Below are positions 1-5,569 of a DNA stretch of 5,569 nucleotides, one piece after another. Position 1 is the first letter of the stretch, and each line of letters begins with the position of its first letter. Source of the DNA: Acidobacteriota bacterium (GTDB taxonomy: Bacteria; Acidobacteriota; Blastocatellia; RBC074). Location of the stretch: contig JABFSD010000276.1 in NCBI GenBank assembly GCA_013140935.1, positions 1 through 5,569 on the forward strand, given 5' to 3'. A program made the position numbers and the translations under genes. The notes under the pieces were generated by a model. It was not told where the DNA came from. It saw only the letters and a program-made list of their open reading frames with translations, and ran no database searches.

Positions 1-595
1 ATCCATCGTTCACCAGCAGGTGACCGACCCAACCACCCAGGTGGAAGTTGCCGTTGGCGCGCATGTCCAAATCGAAAAGCGCCAGCAACCCGAAAATTGC
101 GCCCAACACCATCAGCCAACCCAGTGCCTTTACGCTGGAAAACCGAAACTGGCGCGGACGCAGCAGGAAATATCCCACCGCCAGCAACATCAGCGGAATC
201 GTCAACGCCAACACACCCAACGCGCCATACAAAGTCGAAGCGATGTTCGCGCCCGTCGGGCCAATCCAGTTGCGCACGGGCGCTCCGCCGGTCACATTCG
301 TCGAAGGATCGCTGGGGTCGTAACTCAACAGCGAGAACATAACGACTACGCCCAGCACGAGCAGAATCAAACCCGACAGGTCTTTCAACAATTCGGGCCA
401 ATTGGTATTCGCCACCCAATTGCCGATAAATGTCGGCTCGTCGTCTTCTTCGTAGTGTTTAGATTTCTTTTTGCTTTTGGTCGCAGGCTTGGCATTGATC
501 GGCGCATTGACTGCCGACTTGATGCCGACATTCACTTTTTCCCGCCTGGGACGCGAAGATTTTACGTTGATGTATTCAGGCTCTTTGATCGCCAT
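1..595 (-). CDS. ftsK: DNA translocase FtsK, N-terminal membrane domain (partial, continues past left edge)
   Basis: I read 198 codons on the minus strand from an ATG at 595-593 with no stop before the left edge. The first ~60 residues are polar and rich in Lys/Arg and Glu/Asp (cytoplasmic tail). Hydrophobic segments follow at about residues 70-91, 116-146 and 156-176, with a fourth beginning near 184. Between the first two is the loop motif SYDPSDPS, then a Gly-rich stretch and IGPTGANIAS. This loop and the 4-helix layout are characteristic of the FtsK/SpoIIIE 4TM domain (FtsK_4TM). FtsK anchors at the division septum and, through its C-terminal motor and gamma domains (outside this window), pumps chromosome termini into daughter cells. 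The start follows prfB by 32 bp on the same strand, suggesting co-transcription. No clear Shine-Dalgarno precedes the ATG, so translation may depend on ribosomes arriving from prfB. Seen: length, hydrophobicity, loop motif. Inferred: that the motor domain follows. Confidence 0.88.
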   Translation of the reverse strand, partial: MAIKEPEYINVKSSRPRREKVNVGIKSAVNAPINAKPATKSKKKSKHYEEDDEPTFIGNWVANTNWPELLKDLSGLILLVLGVVVMFSLLSYDPSDPSTNVTGGAPVRNWIGPTGANIASTLYGALGVLALTIPLMLLAVGYFLLRPRQFRFSSVKALGWLMVLGAIFGLLALFDLDMRANGNFHLGGWVGHLLVNDG

Positions 596-627
596 AATGT
601 CGGGATGTATACAAAAGGCGTTATGTC

Positions 628-1747
628 TTACGCGGCAACCGGTGCGCGTTTCGCCAATAAAAACTCTTTGATGAAATCGTCTATATCACCATCCAGCACT
701 GCGTCTACGTTGCTGCTTTCATGTTTCGTCCGCACATCTTTCACCAGCCGATAAGGATGCAGCACGTAATTGCGAATCTGCGAACCGAAGGAAATATCGC
801 GCTTCGACTCGGCCAGCTTGTCGGTTTCCGAACGCCGTTTGCCAAGTTCCAATTCGTAAAGGCGCGATTTCAGCACGCGCATCGCTACGTCACGGTTTTG
901 GTGCTGCGAACGCTGGTTCTGACAAGTCACGACGATATTGGTCGGAAGGTGCGTAATGCGTACTGCCGAATCGGTCGTGTTGATGTGCTGTCCGCCCGCG
1001 CCCGTCGAACGATATGTGTCAACCCGCAGGTCTTTATCCAGCACTTCGATTTCGATGTTGTCGTCAATCTCAGGCGTGACGAACACCGAAGCGAAACTCG
1101 TCTCACGGCTCTGGCCTGAATTGAACGGCGAGATGCGCACCAACCGATGCACGCCGACCTCGCTCGTCATCAGGCCGTAAGCATATTCGCCTTCCAGCCG
1201 AAACGTAGCCGACTTGATGCCCGCCTCTTCGCCCGGCTGAAAATCTAACTCTTCAACTTTGAATCCGCGCCGTGCGGCCCAGCGCAAATACATGCGATAA
1301 AGCATTTCGGCCCAATCCTGCGCGTCGGTTCCGCCTGCGCCGGAATTGATCGCTACGATAGCAGGACGATGATCGTTCGCGCCGCCCAGCAACATCTGCG
1401 TCTCGCTGGTTTCAACAGTAGCGGCCAGCTTTTTCAAGGCTTCGCGCAACTCATTCGCTGAACTTTCATCCTCAGTGGCAAAATCGAAAAGCACGGCGAT
1501 GTCTTCGACCAAACGGGTTTGGTCTTCTGCCGTATGCAGGGCACGTTCGAGCCGCGCGCGTTCCTGCAAAGTCTTTTGCGCCTTTTCTTGATCGTTCCAG
1601 AATTCAGGCGCGGAGACCTGTGTTTCGAGCGTTTGCAACGCCGCACGTTTGGCGGCTACGTCAAAGAAACCTCCTGAGTTCGGCAGTGCGCGTCTGCAAA
1701 TCGTTATATTGCGTCCGCAATTCCTGTGCGGCTACGGCATTGAGCAT
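628..1747 (-). CDS. prfB: Peptide chain release factor 2 (RF2), expressed by programmed +1 frameshift
   Basis: RF2 recognises UGA and UAA stop codons in the ribosomal A site and triggers peptide release. The gene is in two frames. A 28-codon leader starts at ATG 1747-1745 (MLNAVAAQELRTQYNDLQ...) and ends at an in-frame TGA at 1663-1661. The main frame resumes one base later with GAC at 1662-1660 and ends with TAA at 628-630. The joined product is 372 residues, close to the usual ~365. It carries the stop-codon-reading SPF tripeptide at residues 206-208 and the catalytic GGQ at 251-253 (STGAGGQHINTTDSAVRITH), both almost at their E. coli positions. The N-terminal third is the helical domain 1, ending before the INSGAGGTDAQDWAEMLYRM stretch. 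An AGGAG ribosome site precedes the ATG by 9 nt. A caller ignoring the frameshift would begin at the TTG at 1638 and lose 36 residues. Expression is expected to be self-regulated: low RF2 prolongs the pause at TGA and favours the shift. ftsK lies 32 bp downstream. Confidence 0.97.
1660..1675 (-). promoter_or_regulatory. RF2 programmed +1 frameshift signal
   Basis: Read on the minus strand the site is AGGAGG TTT CTT TGA C. The internal Shine-Dalgarno-like AGGAGG is at 1670-1675, the slippery CTT at 1664-1666, the in-frame stop TGA at 1661-1663, and the C giving the weak UGAC context at 1660. The spacing (one codon between AGGAGG and CTT) matches the E. coli prfB site AGGGGG TAT CTT TGA C. The tRNA-Leu on CUU slips forward to UUU, and reading resumes at GAC. 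The downstream frame is fully RF2-like, which confirms that the shift is needed for a functional protein. Confidence 0.96.
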
Positions 1748-1756
1748 GATGTCTTA

Positions 1757-1761
1757 CTCCT
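1757..1761 (-). promoter_or_regulatory. Ribosome binding site of prfB
   Basis: AGGAG (part of AAAGGAGTAAGACATC before the ATG) sits 9 nt upstream of the ATG at 1747. It decides the leader start: this ATG is in frame with the 28-codon leader ending at the frameshift TGA, whereas the TTG at 1638 has no such site. Confidence 0.8.
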
Positions 1762-1804
1762 TTGTGTTGTCAGCGAATTAGCGGCGCGCAGCTTAACACA
1801 TACT

Positions 1805-1819
1805 TCAACAATTTGTTGA
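1805..1819. repeat. Small inverted repeat between mutB and prfB
   Basis: TCAACAA and TTGTTGA face each other around one central base, within the 91-bp gap that separates the mutB stop (1839) from the prfB start (1747). It begins about 20 bp after the mutB stop. The stem is AT-rich and no T-run follows in the transcribed direction, so it is a poor intrinsic terminator. It could be an operator half-site pair or chance. No other strong signal was found in this gap apart from the prfB ribosome site. Confidence 0.25.
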
Positions 1820-1838
1820 GACTGCTCGTTTTCGCGTG

Positions 1839-3440
1839 CTATCCGGCCTCAACATATTCGCCAAACACCGCGCGCATCCGGTCAGCGATCTCGCCCAACG
1901 TCGCGTAAGCCTCGACCGCCGCGATAATGCGTGGCATCAGGTTTTCGCCCGAACGCGCCGCCGCTTCGACTTCGTTTAACGTGACCAAAGCCGCTTCAGC
2001 ATTGCGTTCGGCACGCACCTTGCGCACACGCTCGACCTGCGCGAGTTCATAAGCCGGATCAATTTTAAGCGTCGCAATCGAAGTCTCTTCCTTGATCTGA
2101 AAACGATTCACGCCGACGACGATTTCGGTCTGGGCTTCGACGGCTTTCTGGTAATCGTAAGCCGCACGTTCAATCTCACGTTGCACATATCCGGCTTCAA
2201 TCGCGGCGAGCATGCCGCCCATCTCATCAATCTTGGCGATGTATTCCTGTGCGCGCCGTTCGACCTCATTCGTCAGATGTTCGATGACGTAAGAACCAGC
2301 GAGCGGATCAGCCGTGTCGGCTACGCCAGATTCATAAGCAATCACTTGCTGCGTGCGCAAGGCAATACGCGCGGCGTCTTCGGTCGGCAAGCTCAACGCT
2401 TCATCCATCGAGTTCGTATGCAGCGATTGCGTGCCGCCCAACACAGCAGCCAATGCTTGCACGGTCGTACGCACGACATTCACTTCGGGCTGTTGCGCGG
2501 TAAGTGTCGAACCTGCCGTTTGCGTATGAAACCGCAACATCATTGACTTGGCATCCTTTGCGCCGAAGCGCTCTTTCATCACGCGCGCCCACAGTCGCCG
2601 TGCCGCGCGGAACTTGGCGACTTCTTCCAAGAAGTTATTGTGCGCGTTGAAAAAGAAGGCAAGACGCGGCGCGAAATCGTCTATCGCTAGTCCCGCATCA
2701 AGCGCCGCCTGCACGTAAGCGATGCCGTCAGCCAGCGTGAAAGCGACTTCCTGCACCGCCGTCGAACCGGCTTCGCGGATGTGATAGCCCGAAATCGAAA
2801 TCGTATTCCAGTTCGGCACTTCCTTCGCGCAATAAGCGAAAATGTCAGTGATGATACGCAACGAAGCGCGCGGCGGATAAATGTAAGTCCCACGCGCGAT
2901 GTATTCTTTCAAGATGTCGTTTTGAATCGTGCCGTTGAGCTTGTCGGGCGTGACGCCTTGTTTCTTGCCAACGGCGATATACAACGCCAACAGAATTCCA
3001 GCCGTCGCGTTGATCGTCATCGAAGTCGAAACCTTGTCCAACGGAATGCCGTCGAACAGCGTTTGCATATCGGCGAGCGAATCAATCGGCACGCCTACGC
3101 GCCCGACTTCGCCTTGCGCCAGCGCGTGATCGCTGTCGTAACCAATCTGCGTCGGCAAATCGAACGCCACCGACAAACCCGTCGTGCCTTGTTCGAGCAG
3201 GTATTTGTAGCGGCGATTGGATTCCTCAGCCGTCGCAAAACCCGCGTACTGGCGCATCGTCCACAAGCGCCCGCGATACATCGTGCCGTAAACGCCGCGC
3301 GTGAACGGATATGCGCCCGGCGCACCGAGGTCTGCGTCGTAATTGACCGGCACGTCGGCAGGCGTCAAACAGTTGGCGAGTTCGATGTCAGAGGAAGTGG
3401 TGAAGCGGTCTTTTCGTTCTTTTGCTTTGGTGGTTGGCAT
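1839..3440 (-). CDS. mutB: Methylmalonyl-CoA mutase, large (catalytic, substrate-binding) subunit
   Basis: The product is 533 residues from ATG 3440-3438 ([20 protein letters not shown]) to TAG at 1839. It is the TIM-barrel half of the adenosylcobalamin-dependent mutase that interconverts (R)-methylmalonyl-CoA and succinyl-CoA in propionate/odd-chain metabolism. Aligned from memory with the Propionibacterium MutB chain, the active-site residues are present: Tyr65 in RQYAGF (Tyr89), Gln173 in TIQND (Gln197), Arg183 in [10 protein letters not shown] (Arg207) and His220 in SISGYH (His244). Tyr plus Arg at these places is the methylmalonyl-CoA signature. Isobutyryl-CoA and 2-hydroxyisobutyryl-CoA mutases carry Phe/Gln and Ile/Gln there. 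The chain stops at the end of the barrel (FGEYVEAG), so the ~130-residue B12-binding domain with DxHxxG must be a separate gene, not in this window. The frame is open 51 codons further upstream, but that extension is not family-like and overlaps the small ORF at 3500-3694. No clear ribosome site precedes the chosen ATG. prfB follows after 91 bp. Confidence 0.93.
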   Translation of the reverse strand: MPTTKAKERKDRFTTSSDIELANCLTPADVPVNYDADLGAPGAYPFTRGVYGTMYRGRLWTMRQYAGFATAEESNRRYKYLLEQGTTGLSVAFDLPTQIGYDSDHALAQGEVGRVGVPIDSLADMQTLFDGIPLDKVSTSMTINATAGILLALYIAVGKKQGVTPDKLNGTIQNDILKEYIARGTYIYPPRASLRIITDIFAYCAKEVPNWNTISISGYHIREAGSTAVQEVAFTLADGIAYVQAALDAGLAIDDFAPRLAFFFNAHNNFLEEVAKFRAARRLWARVMKERFGAKDAKSMMLRFHTQTAGSTLTAQQPEVNVVRTTVQALAAVLGGTQSLHTNSMDEALSLPTEDAARIALRTQQVIAYESGVADTADPLAGSYVIEHLTNEVERRAQEYIAKIDEMGGMLAAIEAGYVQREIERAAYDYQKAVEAQTEIVVGVNRFQIKEETSIATLKIDPAYELAQVERVRKVRAERNAEAALVTLNEVEAAARSGENLMPRIIAAVEAYATLGEIADRMRAVFGEYVEAG

Positions 3441-3448
3441 AATGTTCG

Positions 3449-3477
3449 TGTATTGCAGTGCATCGTTTGCTCGGCAA
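3449..3477 (-). promoter_or_regulatory. Weak promoter candidate upstream of mutB
   Basis: On the minus strand, TTGCCG (3472-3477) and AATACA (3449-3454) are 17 nt apart, and a TGC precedes the second hexamer (extended -10 style). Matches to the sigma-70 consensus are 4/6 and 3/6, so this is weak. A start about 7 nt beyond the -10 would fall almost at the mutB ATG, consistent with the lack of a Shine-Dalgarno there. This is an inference from spacing and position only. Confidence 0.22.
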
Positions 3478-3484
3478 GGAGCAT

Positions 3485-3518
3485 AAGAAAAGAGTCGTGC
3501 TACAACACGATAGACTCT
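3485..3518 (-). terminator. Terminator-like hairpin at the end of the small ORF
   Basis: In the minus-strand transcript, AGAGT (3514-3518) pairs with ACTCT (3491-3495) and CGTG (3506-3509) with CACG (3496-3499). The loop TTGTAG contains the stop codon of the ORF at 3500-3694, and a 4-nt bulge CTAT lies on the 5' side. A pyrimidine-rich tail TTTCTT (3490-3485) follows directly. The stem is interrupted and not very GC-rich, so termination would be partial at best. Confidence 0.35.
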
Positions 3519-3694
3519 GGTTTGCAGAACAACTCGTGCAAGGCCGGGATGACTTTGGCTGGCGCTTCCAGCCGTTTGCAGACAGCTTCCCACTGCTCAG
3601 CCGACAAGCGAAATGCTGTTTTGGCTGGCTTATCTTGCGGCGGTGGCTCAGGCTGCATCTCATTCAGCGCGCGGTGTTTCAGTGAAGTGTTCAT
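3500..3694 (-). CDS. Small protein with DUF1778/TacA-antitoxin-like C-terminal tail
   Basis: A 64-codon ORF runs from ATG 3694-3692 to TAG at 3500, with GGAG 8 nt upstream. An in-frame ATG at 3742 would add 16 residues but lacks a comparable site. Residues ~1-27 are polar and proline-rich (EPPPQDKP). Residues ~28-64 read [18 protein letters not shown] then [14 protein letters not shown]. This follows the pattern L-x3-W-x2-(F/V)-x3-L-x2-P-x4-(P)-x-L-x2-L seen in the C-terminal part of DUF1778 (TacA-type) antitoxins, the segment that binds the GNAT toxin. The N-terminal ribbon-helix-helix DNA-binding part of that family (usual length ~90 residues) is missing, and no GNAT or PIN toxin is encoded in the window. 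It may be a shortened antitoxin, an orphan, or an unrelated small protein. The family call rests on pattern memory, not a search. mutB begins 59 bp downstream. Confidence 0.55.
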   Translation of the reverse strand: MNTSLKHRALNEMQPEPPPQDKPAKTAFRLSAEQWEAVCKRLEAPAKVIPALHELFCKPESIVL

Positions 3695-3702
3695 CGGTTC
3701 AT

Positions 3703-3706
3703 CTCC
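3703..3706 (-). promoter_or_regulatory. Ribosome binding site of the small ORF
   Basis: GGAG on the minus strand, 8 nt before the ATG at 3694. It favours this start over the upstream in-frame ATG at 3742 and is the main reason to believe the ORF is translated. Confidence 0.55.
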
Positions 3707-3765
3707 GGGCGCAGAATAACGCGCCAATGAAACAACCGGCAACGACCTGCAACTTGTTTGACAGT

Positions 3766-3800
3766 CCTTATCCGCCTATCCGTGTTCCGCGCGGATAAGG
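3766..3800. repeat. Perfect 10-bp inverted repeat
   Basis: CCTTATCCGC at 3766-3775 is matched exactly by GCGGATAAGG at 3791-3800, with a 15-nt loop. The right arm also takes part in a short palindrome, TCCGCGCGGA at 3786-3795, and TATCCG is repeated directly at 3769-3774 and 3777-3782. It lies between the caspase-FGE stop (3966) and the small ORF start (3694). No T-run follows on either strand, so it is not a standard intrinsic terminator. It could be an operator, an RNA stem in the caspase 3' region, or the leader of the small ORF. Confidence 0.6.
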
Positions 3801-3859
3801 CAGCCGAATATTTCCCGGTTGGCAGGTGTTGGGCGAAACATCGGTAATATGCTCCTAAC

Positions 3860-3965
3860 ATTTTGCCTTCCCAAATTCCGCACCAAACGGCTGCGCATGG
3901 GCAAAATCATTTCGTGGCGCGATGGGAAGGTTAGCTATTTCAGCGTGTGATCGCAGCGCCCATCG
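3860..3965. repeat. Chain of three interlocking inverted repeats 3' of the caspase-FGE gene
   Basis: Three perfect pairs overlap one another. Pair A is ATTTTGCC 3860-3867 with GGCAAAAT 3900-3907. Pair B is CCTTCCCA 3866-3873 with TGGGAAGG 3923-3930. Pair C is CGATGGG 3920-3926 with CCCATCG 3959-3965. C begins at the base directly after the caspase-FGE stop codon. B shares bases with both A and C, so an RNA could hold A and C together or B alone. With the 10-bp repeat at 3766-3800, this makes the 271 bp between the two ORFs (3695-3965) dense in potential stems. No T-tract and no further credible ORF was seen here. Confidence 0.4.
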
Positions 3966-5569
3966 CTACTGCCTCACGACGCGGAATCCGACGACAGGGT
4001 TCGGGCCACCGGGATCGGCCTGTTCGCGAACCGACGACCGCAAATCGCCGGCGGCTTGGCTGTACCATCCGCCGCCACGAATCACCCGCTGCGACCCACT
4101 ACTGGAGATATCGCCCCACACCCGGCCATCGCTGGGCGCGCTTATGTAGTCGAGGTGCCATTCATCCGCGCACCACTCCCACATGTTGCCGTGCATATCA
4201 AACAAACCCCACGCATTCGCCGGAAAGCTGCCTACGCTCGTGAGCGGCTCGCGGTCTCCCACTTCCCCTTGAATAAGAAGCATCCCGTTGTAACTGGCCA
4301 GTTCCGGCGTAATTGTCGGGCCGAACGCAAACGGTGTCGCTGTGCCGGCGCGCGCCGCATATTCCCATTGCGCCTCGCTCGGCAGGCTGTATTTCCCGCC
4401 CGTCTTACGCGACAAGCGCGCGCAAAATTCCATCGCCTCGTCCCAATTCACATTATACATAGGAAAGTTTTCGCCCTTGAAGATTGGCGGCTCTGGGATT
4501 AGTCCGATCTTTATCTTCGGCAGCTTCGCCACGGCGCGCCATTGCGCCTGCGTCACTTCGTACTTGCCCATTAGGAAACCTTTGACTTGAACTTGATGAA
4601 GGGGCCTTTCATAGACGCCGCCATCATCCGCCCCCATCTGAAACTCGCCGGTTGGCAACTCAACCAATTCCAGCTTGACGCCGTTGCCCAAATCTTCAAC
4701 ATAGCCCCAACACTCCTGCTGTAGTTTGCGCTCAATCACCATGCCGGTCCGGTCTGTTTTTACCGTCGTGAAGGACGCAAGCGCCGTCAGCGCCACGCCC
4801 GTTGCACTCATTCGTACGCTGGGCGCGGGATTGCTGACTGGCGGCTTGGTTGGCGGGTTGCCCACTACAAGCCGCTCGTTCTTTTCTAACTCTGCCAACA
4901 ACCTCCGCGCCTCAGTCGCGCGCCTACTGTTCGGATAATCGCTTAGATAAAGCCGCACAGCCGCCACAGAACGACTGCGCTTGGCAAAATCCCACGCCCG
5001 CTCCTCATCGCTACCTGCAACCGGCACGGGCGGCAGGAAGTAAAAGTCTTCGCCCTCGACCGACGAGTATTCATAAGGCACTTGCTTGCCGCCCGATTTC
5101 CCGCGCACGGCGGTGCGCGTGCGGCGGAAGACCTGTTCCAGCGTCAAACCGGGCTGTTTGAGTTGCGCGAGCAATTCGCCTGTGAAAAGGCCGTTACGGC
5201 TGCCGCTGCCATCGCTGGCGACGTCATCGGCGGCGGTCGCATAAGCGATCAACGTCCCGCTCGGCGCATTGCTCACGCTCGCCAGCCCACCCGTGCCGGA
5301 GCGGAAGCCGCGCGCATATGGATTGTTGCGGCAGGCGTCGAGAATTACGACGTTGAGCCGGTTGCGCGCCTCTTCCATCTGCGCCAGCACGAACCCGGCC
5401 TCGACCGCTTCGTATTCGACCTCGGCGGCGGCGGTGATTTCCGCGCCGATGGGCATCAGGTAGTTGCGCCCGTTCACCTGCAAGCCGTGTCCGGCGAAAT
5501 AGAACACGCCGACGCCGCCCTGCCGCAACTTCAAGCCGAATTGGCGGATGAGTTCCTTCATCTGACTCT
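3966..5569 (-). CDS. Caspase-fold peptidase fused to an FGE/SUMF1-like domain (partial, start beyond right edge)
   Basis: The frame is open to the right edge and ends with TAG at 3966. Residues are counted from the Met at 5561, which is internal because the caspase fold should begin roughly 100 residues earlier. Residues ~1-175 are the rest of a Peptidase_C14 domain, with the dyad His25 in FYFAGHG and Cys77 in VVILDACRNNP, then the usual ATAADDVASDGSG and GLFTGELL segments. Residues ~186-230 hold a helical linker (AWDFAKRSRSVAAVRLYLSD then YP) common after bacterial caspases. Residues ~235-250 are Pro-rich. From ~295 to 531 lies an FGE-sulfatase domain: LPTGEFQMG, KYEVTQAQW, YSLPSEAQWEYAARAG, GLFDMHGNMWEWCADEW, RVIRGGGWY and a final VGFRVVRQ. 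The two catalytic cysteines of true FGE are replaced (Ser501, Asp506 by alignment to the RGGSFLC...C motif), so it is more likely a ligand-binding module. The likely role is a sensor-triggered protease in defence or cell death. No signal peptide can be judged because the N-terminus is missing. Confidence 0.9.
   Translation of the reverse strand, partial: SQMKELIRQFGLKLRQGGVGVFYFAGHGLQVNGRNYLMPIGAEITAAAEVEYEAVEAGFVLAQMEEARNRLNVVILDACRNNPYARGFRSGTGGLASVSNAPSGTLIAYATAADDVASDGSGSRNGLFTGELLAQLKQPGLTLEQVFRRTRTAVRGKSGGKQVPYEYSSVEGEDFYFLPPVPVAGSDEERAWDFAKRSRSVAAVRLYLSDYPNSRRATEARRLLAELEKNERLVVGNPPTKPPVSNPAPSVRMSATGVALTALASFTTVKTDRTGMVIERKLQQECWGYVEDLGNGVKLELVELPTGEFQMGADDGGVYERPLHQVQVKGFLMGKYEVTQAQWRAVAKLPKIKIGLIPEPPIFKGENFPMYNVNWDEAMEFCARLSRKTGGKYSLPSEAQWEYAARAGTATPFAFGPTITPELASYNGMLLIQGEVGDREPLTSVGSFPANAWGLFDMHGNMWEWCADEWHLDYISAPSDGRVWGDISSSGSQRVIRGGGWYSQAAGDLRSSVREQADPGGPNPVVGFRVVRQ

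Noticed and set aside
20..754. Plus-strand ORF of 244 codons
   Set aside because: It lies antisense to ftsK and the end of prfB. The translation is Arg/His/Gln-rich with no family resemblance, while the opposite strand gives clear FtsK and RF2 residues.
628..1638. RF2 starting at the TTG codon at 1638
   Set aside because: It has no ribosome site and lacks the first 36 residues. The frameshift leader upstream explains the true start at 1747.
3441..3593. 51-codon N-terminal extension of the mutase frame
   Set aside because: The extension has no mutase-like sequence and overlaps the small ORF and its hairpin. The Met at 3440 gives the family's usual N-terminus ([12 protein letters not shown]).
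2781..3719. Plus-strand ORF of 312 codons
   Set aside because: It is antisense to mutB and the small ORF, with Arg-rich low-similarity translation typical of the shadow of a GC-rich gene.
3758..3763. TTGACA on the plus strand as a -35 box
   Set aside because: No acceptable -10 lies 16-18 bp further on, and no plus-strand gene follows.
3922..4243. Plus-strand ORFs of 75 and 98 codons
   Set aside because: They overlap the end of the caspase-FGE gene in antisense. They have no ribosome site and no recognisable protein features.
3966..4700. Active formylglycine-generating enzyme
   Set aside because: The fold motifs are present but the paired catalytic cysteines are replaced. The only nearby Cys (in WEWCADEW) is not at those positions.

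Overview
All supported genes in this window lie on the minus strand, so the biological reading order runs from high to low coordinates. The base composition is moderate to fairly GC-rich. The combination of a split methylmalonyl-CoA mutase, a caspase/FGE-like fusion and the prfB-ftsK pair suggests an environmental, possibly soil, bacterium. Acidobacteriota of the Blastocatellia type is my best guess, but it is an inference from gene style and not from a marker gene.

Right part (3966-5569): the C-terminal 533 codons of a large protein whose start lies beyond the right edge. It joins a caspase-fold cysteine peptidase (His and Cys of the dyad both visible) to a short helical linker and a C-terminal sulfatase-modifying-factor (FGE-like) domain. 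The two cysteines that make a true formylglycine-generating enzyme active are absent. This is the most unusual gene of the window. It resembles the sensor-protease fusions described in bacterial conflict systems and among targets of diversity-generating retroelements.

Middle (3441-3965): a non-coding stretch rich in inverted repeats, including a perfect 10-bp pair and a chain of three overlapping 7-8 bp pairs. It is followed by a 64-codon ORF with a good ribosome binding site. Its C-terminal half resembles the toxin-binding tail of DUF1778/TacA antitoxins, but it has no ribbon-helix-helix domain and no toxin partner in view. A terminator-like hairpin closes this ORF, and a weak promoter candidate follows.

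Left part (1-3440): three housekeeping genes in series. The first is the catalytic large subunit of methylmalonyl-CoA mutase, without its B12-binding domain. The second is prfB (release factor 2), with a textbook programmed +1 frameshift site that requires the two reading frames to be joined. The third is the N-terminal membrane part of ftsK, which runs off the left edge. prfB and ftsK are 32 bp apart and are probably co-transcribed. mutB and prfB are separated by 91 bp. No RNA genes, CRISPR arrays or insertion sequences were seen.
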